Below are positions 55,701 through 62,633 of a DNA stretch of 64,000 nucleotides, piece after piece. The stretch is from Prosthecobacter dejongeii. Its GTDB lineage: Bacteria; Verrucomicrobiota; Verrucomicrobiia; Verrucomicrobiales; Verrucomicrobiaceae. How positions within the stretch are numbered: the first letter of the stretch is position 1; each line of letters opens with the position of its first letter. The notes beneath the pieces are model-generated. The model had not been told where the DNA came from. It saw only the letters and a list, made by a program, of their open reading frames with translations, and did not search any database. The DNA lies in the NCBI RefSeq assembly GCF_014203045.1, contig NZ_JACHIF010000012.1:1-64000 (forward strand). The letters run 5' to 3'. Made by a program: the position numbers and the translations under genes.

Positions 55701-56370
55701 TTTTGCCGTCAAGGCAGACCGCCAGGATGGTTTTGAAGGCCCCATCCGAGTGGACATCGCTAATGTGCCAGAGGGTTACTACGCCTCGTCACCCGTGCTT
55801 ATTGAAGAAGGTCACACCCTGGCCACAGGCAGTCTGCATGCTCTACCCACGGCCAAGGCCGATGCGGACTGGAGCAAAGTCACGGTGACTGCCACGGCAG
55901 ACATCGCGGGAAAAGCCGTGTCTCACAACATACCCAACTTTGGCAAACTCACCCTGGGGCCCGCGCCGAAATTCGTTGTTTACCTGGAGCCCGAAGTGGA
56001 TGGCAAGCCCGTGAAGCGGGAAGACATTCAGACAGCCCAGCCTTTGGAGCTCACCCTTGTTCCTGGCCAGACGGTGAAAGCCTGGATTCGAGTGGAGAGA
56101 AACAGCTTTGACGACCTCATCAACTTCGATGTCCACAATCTACCGCATGGCGTCATCATTGACGACATCGGCCTTAACGGCGTGCAGGTGCGGGCGAAGG
56201 AAAACGAGCGTCCCATCTTCTTTCGCTGTTCCAACTGGGTGGCGGATCAGGATCGTCTCTGCCACGTGGCCATGGCCTCCGCCCGCGCAGAACAGGACAG
56301 TGCAGGCGTGGTGACTAGCTTTCCTATTTTGCTAAAAATTCGCAAACCTGCGGGTGTGGCCGCGCGCTAA
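52705..56370 (+). CDS. Exported cytochrome c / WD40 / PPC-domain protein
   Basis: 1221 residues from the ATG at 52705; the open frame upstream is antisense to the toxin-antitoxin pair and is not part of the gene. A signal peptide leads to CMDCHG (C46, C49, H50) of the planctomycete cytochrome type. Seven WD40-like blades follow (about 155-450; VRAWKTADG, IRLWDVTNG, VKLWSMPDG, IRVWKIS, MKVWDAAS). Then come at least two pre-peptidase C-terminal (PPC) beta-sandwich domains (ETGQQDVYQIRVKAGEELVFD, LGDTDHFVFDAKKGQSW) and further beta domains. It belongs with the DUF1501 and PSD1 genes as the third classic member of the set. Confidence 0.88.
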   Translation: MAQHLSFRFHFQLLLSTLVFAFLASAFSQESISYEKQILPIWDAYCMDCHGADDPDGGFALDTFASLMKGGEEGVSVVAGKAEESLLVKFLEGRSGRGGKNEFMPPGKRDKLKAEDISLIKAWINGGAKGPILAEQPAAPREVITPKIAPKVTPKRSIQAVAFSDAVKLIAVGRYGEVELVNPVTKVVVRKLAGFKGRVNALTFSADGATLYAAGGEAGISGEVRAWKTADGTALQTFTGHTDACYSLALSPDGKVLVTGGYDQKIRLWDVTNGAEIKLLKGHNGSVNGLAFRPDGKVLASASADRTVKLWSMPDGARLDTLSQPLKEQTAVLFSADGGQLYGVGMDSRIRVWKISPTAKEGSNSITTSRYAHEGGILGLALSRDGKTLATSATDRSMKVWDAASLTEKKVLEKQSDWSPALAFAEKGLLFSGRADGSLGVYDSVTGQPIVMAKPAAKPKMVVKSELTRILMPALQSGGTVTLNVQGKNLESNPQVLFNHPEITGVILADSLKPTDLQIRATAPATLPRGAYEMWLKTTHGETAKMKVYADDLSPISTNATTFQNGPMKVSRLPSSLWGTLVETGQQDVYQIRVKAGEELVFDLAVQQIGSTAKSPRLEILDTSLNVLALNRGLDPGSDPFIAWKAPQDGDYLIRVSNTTLDGSAGHLYHLTMGALPYVTGWQPLTVALNQETPVRLIGHHLDQVPEIKVKGEALGSLNVPMPTQGVRLRVMPSVQVKALPQAEETEPNDEFAKAQTISAPGIMNGRLLSKNQLGDTDHFVFDAKKGQSWIIETFAAMAGSPADTKIEVLDAKGQPVPRMLMQAVRDSYNNFRSVDANNPDIRLQNWEEMELNEYVYFNGDIMKTFRMPRGPDSGFLFYATEGKRRSYFDTSTTSHALDEACYTVIPHPLGTALVPNGLPVFTLNYSNDDEGSRTLGRDSRLTFTAPADGRYIIRVTDTRSLLGERFVYSLIIRQPAPDFTLTVDTNKVTAIPARSSIGFAVKADRQDGFEGPIRVDIANVPEGYYASSPVLIEEGHTLATGSLHALPTAKADADWSKVTVTATADIAGKAVSHNIPNFGKLTLGPAPKFVVYLEPEVDGKPVKREDIQTAQPLELTLVPGQTVKAWIRVERNSFDDLINFDVHNLPHGVIIDDIGLNGVQVRAKENERPIFFRCSNWVADQDRLCHVAMASARAEQDSAGVVTSFPILLKIRKPAGVAAR

Positions 56371-56418
56371 AGGTTTTCCTCGAAATGAAGGCTCAGGTGA
56401 TCACGTTCATGCTCTGCC

Positions 56419-58131
56419 ATGAAGTTTGCCCTGAGTCTTTCTCTCTTCTTATCCACGCTGTCGCTACACGCTGAGCTGCGCCTGCCCGCCATCATTGGCG
56501 ACAACATGGTGCTGCAGCAAAAGCAGACCAACCCCATCTGGGGCTGGGACACACCAGGAACCGAGGTCACCGTTAAATTCGCGGGCCAAACCAAGACGGC
56601 AAAGGCTGATGACAAGGGCAAGTGGACCGTGAAGCTGGACGGTGTGCCTGCGAATGCCAAACCCGCGAGCCTTTCCATCCAAGGCACCACGGCCAAAGAA
56701 CTGAAAAACGTCTTGGTAGGAGAGGTCTGGATCTGCTCTGGCCAGTCCAACATGGGCTTCACGGTGGACCGTACCTGGACGGCAGATTTGGACATGGCCC
56801 AGGCCAAATATCCCCTCATCCGCCTCATCTCCGTTCCCCAGGTGGGGACCCAGGAGATTCAGGATGACTTCAAGGGCCAGTGGGAGGAGTGCTCACCCAC
56901 AACGGTGGGTAGCTTCAGCGCGGTGGGTTATCATTATGGCCGCGTGCTGCATGAGATGCTAGGTGTGCCCGTGGGTTTGATTGACAATGCCTGGGGTGGC
57001 AGCGCCGCCGAGGCCTGGGTGAAACGTGATCTGCTGGAAAAAGACGCTCGTTTTAAAGACATCATCGAACGCTGGCAAAAGACCGAGTCCACCTTCACTC
57101 AGGAAGGCTTCGACAAACAAGTGGCTGATCATCAGGCCAAAGCACAGGCTTGGGCCGCAGCTCGCAAGGAAGCCATTAAAGCAGGCAAACCGCTGCCACC
57201 CCCGCTCTCCCGTCCACCGCAAAATCCGATGAAGGGCCAACACCGCCCAGGCAATCTCTATGCAGGTGTTTTGCACCCGACCATCGGCTACGGCATCAAG
57301 GGTGTGATTTGGTACCAGGGCGAAAGCAATGCGAGCCGCGCCAAGGAATACCGCGATCTTTTCCCCTTCATGATCCAGCATTGGCGCAATGAGTGGAAAC
57401 AAGGTGACTTCCCCTTTTACTGGGTGCAACTGGCCGATTTCAAAGCCTACGTAACCGCCCCTGGAGACAGTGAGTGGGCTGAACTGCGCGAGGCGCAGAC
57501 ACTGACGATGAGCAAGCTGCCAAACACGGGTGAATGCGTGATTACTGACCTGGGCGAGGCCAATGACATCCACCCCAAAAACAAACGCGACGTGGCTGAA
57601 CGCCTCGCCCGCTGGGCCCTGGTGAAGGACTATGGATTCAAGCTCCCCTACCGCAGCCCCACCTTCAAGAACGTCAAGTTTGAAGACGGTAGCGCCATCC
57701 TCACCTTTGACCATGCCGAGTCTGGCCTGCGCGTGGTGGATGTGGATGAAGTGCGCGGTTTTGCCATCTGCGGTGAAGACCGCCAATGGGTGGCGGCGGA
57801 TGCGGTGATCCTGCCTGACAACAAACAAAGCCCCCGCACTCCACGGGGCAACCAGATTGCCGTGAGTAGCAAACAAGTGGCCAAGCCTGTGGCCGTGCGT
57901 TTTGCCTGGGCGGACAATCCCGTGGCCAATGTGTATTCCGCTGAAGGCCTGCCTGTAAACCCCTTCCGCACCGATGACTTCCCCATGATCACGGATCCGG
58001 CGAACCCCAACAGCACCGCCGCTCAGGCTGCAAAACGCATGGAAGAAGTACGCCTCCGCTCGGAAGCCACGAAAAAGAAGTTAGAAGCAACTAAAAAGCA
58101 GGTCGAGGCCCTCAAGAAAAAGACTCTCTGA
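56419..58131 (+). CDS. Sialate O-acetylesterase family protein
   Basis: 570 residues with a signal peptide. The SGNH core starts after an N-terminal beta domain (IIGDNMVLQQ). The nucleophile block is WICSGQSNM (S110), followed by DNAWGGSAAEAW, WYQGESNA and the acid/base block NDIHPKNK. It removes acetyl groups from sialic acid-like or other acetylated sugars in the family at large. The tail after residue 535 is a charged coiled coil (KKKLEATKKQVEALKKK), an odd ending. It lies 48 bp after the WD40-cytochrome gene and is probably co-transcribed. Confidence 0.9.
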   Translation: MKFALSLSLFLSTLSLHAELRLPAIIGDNMVLQQKQTNPIWGWDTPGTEVTVKFAGQTKTAKADDKGKWTVKLDGVPANAKPASLSIQGTTAKELKNVLVGEVWICSGQSNMGFTVDRTWTADLDMAQAKYPLIRLISVPQVGTQEIQDDFKGQWEECSPTTVGSFSAVGYHYGRVLHEMLGVPVGLIDNAWGGSAAEAWVKRDLLEKDARFKDIIERWQKTESTFTQEGFDKQVADHQAKAQAWAAARKEAIKAGKPLPPPLSRPPQNPMKGQHRPGNLYAGVLHPTIGYGIKGVIWYQGESNASRAKEYRDLFPFMIQHWRNEWKQGDFPFYWVQLADFKAYVTAPGDSEWAELREAQTLTMSKLPNTGECVITDLGEANDIHPKNKRDVAERLARWALVKDYGFKLPYRSPTFKNVKFEDGSAILTFDHAESGLRVVDVDEVRGFAICGEDRQWVAADAVILPDNKQSPRTPRGNQIAVSSKQVAKPVAVRFAWADNPVANVYSAEGLPVNPFRTDDFPMITDPANPNSTAAQAAKRMEEVRLRSEATKKKLEATKKQVEALKKKTL

Positions 58132-58178
58132 GAGGTTTCGTTTGCGTGCTGGCGTTCGTGTTTCACTCTCGCAGTCAT

Positions 58179-58682
58179 ATGTCTCGTCTTGCTCACCTCT
58201 TTCTGCTGGGTTTGACTGTTGCCCTCACGGCCTGCAGTTCTTCCACCAGCCCACGCCAGCAGCAGCTCATGGATTATCGGCGCATGGAGATCGCTGCCGA
58301 GACTCCTGGCGACTACTACATCGCCCGGCGCTTTCACATCGAGCGCACGCACATCTGGGGTTACGTGCGCAAGCCGGGGCAGCCCTGGCATGAGGCCAAG
58401 CTGGTCATGATGAATGAGAAGATCACGCGCCAGCCAGACCGCTACCCTGAGCTCCCGCAGGGGGATGGCCCTGCCTTTGGCAGCGACCACAATCGTGAAT
58501 ATCGTCTCTGGGGCTATTTCTCTGGACGCCGGGTGTATGACCCGAACAGCAACCTGTCCCTACCCGAATTTGTGCTCCAGCGTTACGAGGTGAAAAACAC
58601 CTCTCCCGGCTGGCTCTTCCACCCGGGTGAACGCTTCAATGGCAAGCAGCTTCTGCGCGGCGAGCCAGGCTCAACGCCCTAA
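58179..58682 (+). CDS. Lipoprotein of unknown function
   Basis: 167 residues from the ATG at 58179. The lipobox is ALTAC. The mature part is rich in aromatic and basic residues (YYIARRFHIERTHIWGYVRKPGQPW, REYRLWGYFSGRRVYDP), suggesting a small beta domain. It is not a family I can name. Its last 12 bases overlap the end of bioF on the other strand. Confidence 0.72.
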   Translation: MSRLAHLFLLGLTVALTACSSSTSPRQQQLMDYRRMEIAAETPGDYYIARRFHIERTHIWGYVRKPGQPWHEAKLVMMNEKITRQPDRYPELPQGDGPAFGSDHNREYRLWGYFSGRRVYDPNSNLSLPEFVLQRYEVKNTSPGWLFHPGERFNGKQLLRGEPGSTP

Positions 58683-59813
58683 TTTTTTAAGCTGCTGGAT
58701 CAACTGAGCCACCTGCTCCGGCTGGTGGCCTGCGGAAAGCGTGATGCGCAGCCGGGCACTGCCCCTAGCCACGGTGGGGTAACGGATGGCGGGCACCATC
58801 AGCCCCGCTGCCCGGAGATGTGCACTTGCCGCCATGGCTGTGGTTTCATCTCCCAGGATCAGCGGCAGGATCGCGCTGGAGGAGGTGTGATCCAGCCCGA
58901 GCGCGGAGCGCACTTCGTCCGCATGTGCATGAAGCACGCTGCGCAGGCGATCCCCCTCGGCACTGCGAATAAGCTCCAGAGCACGGAGTGCGGCATGGGC
59001 CACGGCTGGCAAGGCGGCGGTGGTGTAGATAAAACTGCGGGCACGATTGATCAGCAGATCAATCACCTGCCGAGAAGCAGCTAAATAACCGCCACTGAGG
59101 CCTAGGGCTTTACTGAGCGTGCCCATTTGTAATTCGATGCGCCCTTCCAAACCTAAAGCAGCGGCGAGCCCCCTGCCCTGTGGGCCGAGAACACCGACGG
59201 CGTGCGCTTCATCCACCAGCAACCACGCGCCGTAGCGATCTTTCAGCTCCACGATTTCACGCAGCGGGGCAGCATCCCCATCCATGCTGAAGATGGACTC
59301 CGTGATGATGAGCACCCTGCCCGTGGCGGTTTGCAGAAGGCGCTCCAGCTTGCCCAGATGATTGTGAGGGAAAATGCGCAAAGTGGCCCCGCTGAGACGC
59401 GCCGCATCCACCAAACAGGCATGGCTCAGCTTATCCATGAGGATGGTATCGCCAGGGCCTAACAAGGCAGGTAGAGTACCCATGGGCACCGCGAAACCAC
59501 TGGAGAAAGTCAGCGCGGCTTCCGCCCCTTTGAAATCCGCCAGTGCGGCCTCCAGATCCGCATGGGGCCGCAGGCTGCCACAGACAAGACGTGATGCGCC
59601 TGAGCCGGCACCATAAAGCTCTACCCCCTCTTGCAAGGCCGCCTTCAGCTCCGAAGAAGCAGCGAGCCCAAGGTAGTCATTGGACGAGAAATTGAGAAGC
59701 TCCCGCCCCTCATGCGCTAGCACGGCACCTTGCGGTGAATCCAGCGTCCGCAGCTCCCGCCACAGCCCTTCTCCACGGAGCTGATCCAGTTGTGGCTGGA
59801 TCTCCCAACTCAC
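58671..59813 (-). CDS. bioF: 8-amino-7-oxononanoate synthase
   Basis: 380 residues, normal length for the alpha-oxoamine synthase family. PLP is bound at K235 in GTLSKALGLSGG, with DEAHAVGVLG (Asp201) supporting the ring; FSSNDYLGLA and GSGASRLVCG are family landmarks. It condenses pimeloyl-CoA or pimeloyl-ACP with alanine in biotin synthesis. No other bio gene is in the window. It starts in an ATGA overlap with a TPR protein gene. A related synthase (glycine C-acetyltransferase) is less likely given the length and motifs. Confidence 0.88.
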   Translation of the reverse strand: MSWEIQPQLDQLRGEGLWRELRTLDSPQGAVLAHEGRELLNFSSNDYLGLAASSELKAALQEGVELYGAGSGASRLVCGSLRPHADLEAALADFKGAEAALTFSSGFAVPMGTLPALLGPGDTILMDKLSHACLVDAARLSGATLRIFPHNHLGKLERLLQTATGRVLIITESIFSMDGDAAPLREIVELKDRYGAWLLVDEAHAVGVLGPQGRGLAAALGLEGRIELQMGTLSKALGLSGGYLAASRQVIDLLINRARSFIYTTAALPAVAHAALRALELIRSAEGDRLRSVLHAHADEVRSALGLDHTSSSAILPLILGDETTAMAASAHLRAAGLMVPAIRYPTVARGSARLRITLSAGHQPEQVAQLIQQLKKLGR

Positions 59814-60604
59814 TCCTTCAGCCTCCGCTCCACGATCTCATCCTTTTCCACTCCGAGAGCCACAGCTTTTTCATAGTGGCGCTTGGCCAGTTCAATCGCT
59901 GGGGGTTTCTGGTCCAGGTAAAGCAGGGCCAGATTAAAATGGGCGATGCCATACTGAGGGTTCAGCTCGATGGCGCGCTGGAGTTCATTTTGTGCGGCAT
60001 CAATCCAGCCGAGATTTTTGGCCGCAATCGCCAAGTAGTTGTGCGCTCGGGCATCCGCGGGCTCTTCATGAATAGCCCGGGTGAAACAAGAAATGGCGCG
60101 GTAGGTATCGCCATTCGAGGAATAGATGAGGCCCAAGGCGCTCCAAGACTGCGCAAGGTTAGGATTGATGAGGACCGATTTCTCAAAGCATTCCAAGGCC
60201 TCCTTGGTCTTGCCCGCCTGCTGCTCCACAGCACCCAGATTGGCCCAGGCCAGGGCATTGCGCTCATCCAGCTTCAGCATCTCTTCATACGCCGCGCGGG
60301 CCTCCTCCCACTTTTGTTCGCCAAAGGCCGTGGCGGCACGCTGGGCAAGAACCGTGGTATTATCGGGCAAACCGCCCGTCTTTCCAGGAGGCACCAAAGT
60401 CATCGCGGGTGCCGTGGCAGACGGTGCGGGTGACGCGGGGGGCACCACTACTGGCGGCGTAGGCGCAGTCACTGCCGCAGGAGCAGGCTTTGGAGGCAAA
60501 GTTGTGGGGACCGTCGGTTCCTGGGCCATCAGGCTTAATGCAGCACTCGATAGCAAGAAAAGACAACGGATGGGGTGGAGGGCAGGCACGGGTGAAAGAT
60601 TCAT
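59810..60604 (-). CDS. Exported TPR protein
   Basis: 264 residues from the ATG at 60604, which begins a signal peptide ending near SLMAQEP. A Pro/Ala/Thr-rich linker (about 25-70) precedes five tetratricopeptide repeats (for example WEEARAAYEEMLKLDERNALAWANLG and CFEKSVLINPNLAQSWSALG). It is probably a periplasmic scaffold or assembly factor. The stop overlaps bioF (ATGA), so the two are read together even though their roles seem unrelated. Confidence 0.83.
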   Translation of the reverse strand: MNLSPVPALHPIRCLFLLSSAALSLMAQEPTVPTTLPPKPAPAAVTAPTPPVVVPPASPAPSATAPAMTLVPPGKTGGLPDNTTVLAQRAATAFGEQKWEEARAAYEEMLKLDERNALAWANLGAVEQQAGKTKEALECFEKSVLINPNLAQSWSALGLIYSSNGDTYRAISCFTRAIHEEPADARAHNYLAIAAKNLGWIDAAQNELQRAIELNPQYGIAHFNLALLYLDQKPPAIELAKRHYEKAVALGVEKDEIVERRLKE

Positions 60605-60716
60605 GCAAAACGTCACAGGTGCAAAGAATCCATGCACCGGATGTGCCAGATGCCGAAGATTCCTGGCGAAAGAAGGGCCAGGAAATCTTCTTGCGTCTCG
60701 CGCTGTTAGGATTGAG

Positions 60717-60730
60717 TGTTCAGGCGAACA
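60717..60730 (+). promoter_or_regulatory. LexA box
   Basis: TGTTC-AGGC-GAACA is a perfect inverted repeat nine bases before the lexA start codon. TGTTC-N4-GAACA is the motif reported for Verrucomicrobia LexA (from memory). It implies negative autoregulation. The divergent TPR gene starts 113 bases away and could share control. Confidence 0.88.
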
Positions 60731-60739
60731 AACATTCCT

Positions 60740-61369
60740 ATGTTCGACCTAAACACAAAACTCACCGACCGCCAGCGCGAACTGCTGGACTATCTGCGCC
60801 AGTACCAGCGCGAAAACGGTGTCATGCCCAGCACGCGTGACATCCAGCGGCACTTTGGTTTTTCCAGCCAGACTGCGGCGATGAGTCACCTCCGGGCCTT
60901 GGAGAAAAAGGGTGTCATCCAGCGCCACTCTCACAAAGCCCGCGCTGTGGTGTTTCCCGAAGATCTGGAACGGGCCGAGATCATGGACATCCCTCTTTAC
61001 GGGATGATTCCTGCCGGCTATGCCAGCCCCCAGGAACAGCAGGCGGATGGCTCCATTGCAGTGGATGTAAATACGCTGGGCCTAGGTCGCAATGCCAAAG
61101 CCTTCGCTCTGAAAGTGCGTGGAGAATCCATGATCGGGGCCAACATCTGCGATGGCGACATGGTGATCTTAGAAGCCAAAGAACCCCGCCCGCGCGACAT
61201 CGTGGCGGCGCTCATTGATGGTGAAACCACTCTGAAGCGTTTCCTCATCAAAGACGGGCGGCCGTATCTCCAAGCGGAGAACCCTGACTTTCCAGACCTC
61301 ATTCCTGCCAATGAACTGCTGATCCAGGGCGTGATGCAGGCGCTTATCCGGCAGGTGGGTCGGGACTGA
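60740..61369 (+). CDS. lexA: LexA repressor of the SOS response
   Basis: 209 residues from the ATG at 60740; a GTG upstream at 60716 would place the operator inside the gene. The winged helix (about 1-70: LTDRQRELLDYLRQYQ, STRDIQRHFGFSSQTAAMSHL) is followed by the self-cleavage site A92-G93 in IPAGYAS and the peptidase dyad S130 (RGESMIG) and K166 (ETTLKRF). RecA-stimulated cleavage at Ala-Gly relieves repression of DNA-damage genes. Confidence 0.96.
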   Translation: MFDLNTKLTDRQRELLDYLRQYQRENGVMPSTRDIQRHFGFSSQTAAMSHLRALEKKGVIQRHSHKARAVVFPEDLERAEIMDIPLYGMIPAGYASPQEQQADGSIAVDVNTLGLGRNAKAFALKVRGESMIGANICDGDMVILEAKEPRPRDIVAALIDGETTLKRFLIKDGRPYLQAENPDFPDLIPANELLIQGVMQALIRQVGRD

Positions 61370-61374
61370 TCCCA

Positions 61375-62007
61375 TCACCGTGCCCAGCCACCACGTCCGG
61401 CAGCCCGTGCCTCCGCCTCCAGGGCACGCAGATAGCGTCCATACTCGGCGGCGCTGCGGCCACCGGGCAGCGTGGTGCCCGTCGTGTGGATGCGGGCCAG
61501 TCCCTCGCGCACCAGCTTGGCGGAGAGATCCTCCCCATCGGGAAACACCACGAAGGCATAATGGCGGCCACTGTCGAAGACGCCTTGCCACTTCGTGTAA
61601 ACTGTAAACGAGCGCTCCTCCAACCACTGTTGCGTAAAGGCCTGCGCTTGCTGCCCTAGAGCCACAGTTCGCGCCTCACTGAGACCGCCAAAATACTGCC
61701 CCTGCTCTCGCAGACGATCGCCATTGTAGGCATGCCGTCGTTTTTCTGCACAGTCCGCAAAGTACAGTCTCCATTCGTGCACCTTGCCGCGATAGGTCAT
61801 CTTAAAACTATCGCCATCGTTGTTCCGGTCCTCGATCAAGCGCGCGTCATACATCACTTCAAAGACCTTTGCCGCCTTGCCCGACCTCGCCTCTGGGATG
61901 GAAGGCGGTGCCTTCTTGGTCTCGTTCCAAATTTGGGTACCAAAAGCCAGCAGAATGAGCAGGCCCAGCCAGGAAAATGGGCGTGAACGACGACGGCGGC
62001 GACGCAT
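61375..62007 (-). CDS. Membrane-anchored thermonuclease-like (SNase) protein
   Basis: 210 residues from the ATG at 62007. A run of six Arg precedes one membrane helix (about 12-25). The SNase-like domain includes DGDSFKMTYRGKVHEWRLYFADCAE, with the Arg and Asp/Glu positions of the staphylococcal nuclease site, then ALGQQAQAFTQQWL and LVREGLARI. The second catalytic Arg may lie in the SGRHYAFV region but is not certain, so activity is likely but unproven. It is convergent with lexA, five bases apart. Confidence 0.8.
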   Translation of the reverse strand: MRRRRRRSRPFSWLGLLILLAFGTQIWNETKKAPPSIPEARSGKAAKVFEVMYDARLIEDRNNDGDSFKMTYRGKVHEWRLYFADCAEKRRHAYNGDRLREQGQYFGGLSEARTVALGQQAQAFTQQWLEERSFTVYTKWQGVFDSGRHYAFVVFPDGEDLSAKLVREGLARIHTTGTTLPGGRSAAEYGRYLRALEAEARAAGRGGWAR

Positions 62008-62045
62008 GCTAGTCACGTGAGGGAATACGAAAGCAGAGCCGCCCC

Positions 62046-62633
62046 TTAACGGCCTAACAAACGACGCACCTGCTCCTCCGTGTAGGCAGGATCACGCTTT
62101 TGTTCTTCGAGCTCCACAAACTTGGGTCGGTCATTCTTTTGCTGACTGCGCAGAGCATCCCGAGCGGAGCCTGTTTTGAAGACATCCTCCGATCCCGAAA
62201 ACATCTGCTGATCTTCTCGCGCTTTTTGAGAGCCTAACGAACTTTGTTTGGTGGTGAAACTGTCATCCGCCACGGATGACATCTTCCCCGCTTGGGCGAA
62301 GGATTGACGCCCCATGTTACTCTTGCTGCTGGCCCCGGAAAAGTAGCCTGTCTTGAAGTCTTTGGTATTCGTGTAGCCCTTGCTGCCAGAGAAAGGATTG
62401 GACTTGTAGCTTTTGCGGCCCAACCAACCGCCTGTGTCCTTGCCATGGGTGATGGTGGACTGCATGGCCTTGTCATAGATGCTGCGGTCATTCTGGTCCT
62501 GCATCCGCTTGCGTGAAGAAGCGATGCGGTCAGACATGCGCTGAGACATGACTGGAGGCGCAGCTTCCTGCTTCGCTGAAGAGCAGGCAGCAAGCAAAGC
62601 CGTGAGGAAAAGGAGACAGAGACGAAGCGTCAT
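62046..62633 (-). CDS. Lipoprotein, Ser/Lys/Gln-rich, unknown function
   Basis: 195 residues with lipobox LLAAC. The mature part is of low complexity and probably disordered: SDRIASSRKRMQDQNDRS, GYTNTKDFKTGYFSGASS and KMSSVADDSFTTKQSS, ending in a short helix, YTEEQVRRLLGR. No family is recognised. It starts in an ATGA overlap with the large TPR-like gene upstream, so the two are co-translated. Confidence 0.72.
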   Translation of the reverse strand: MTLRLCLLFLTALLAACSSAKQEAAPPVMSQRMSDRIASSRKRMQDQNDRSIYDKAMQSTITHGKDTGGWLGRKSYKSNPFSGSKGYTNTKDFKTGYFSGASSKSNMGRQSFAQAGKMSSVADDSFTTKQSSLGSQKAREDQQMFSGSEDVFKTGSARDALRSQQKNDRPKFVELEEQKRDPAYTEEQVRRLLGR

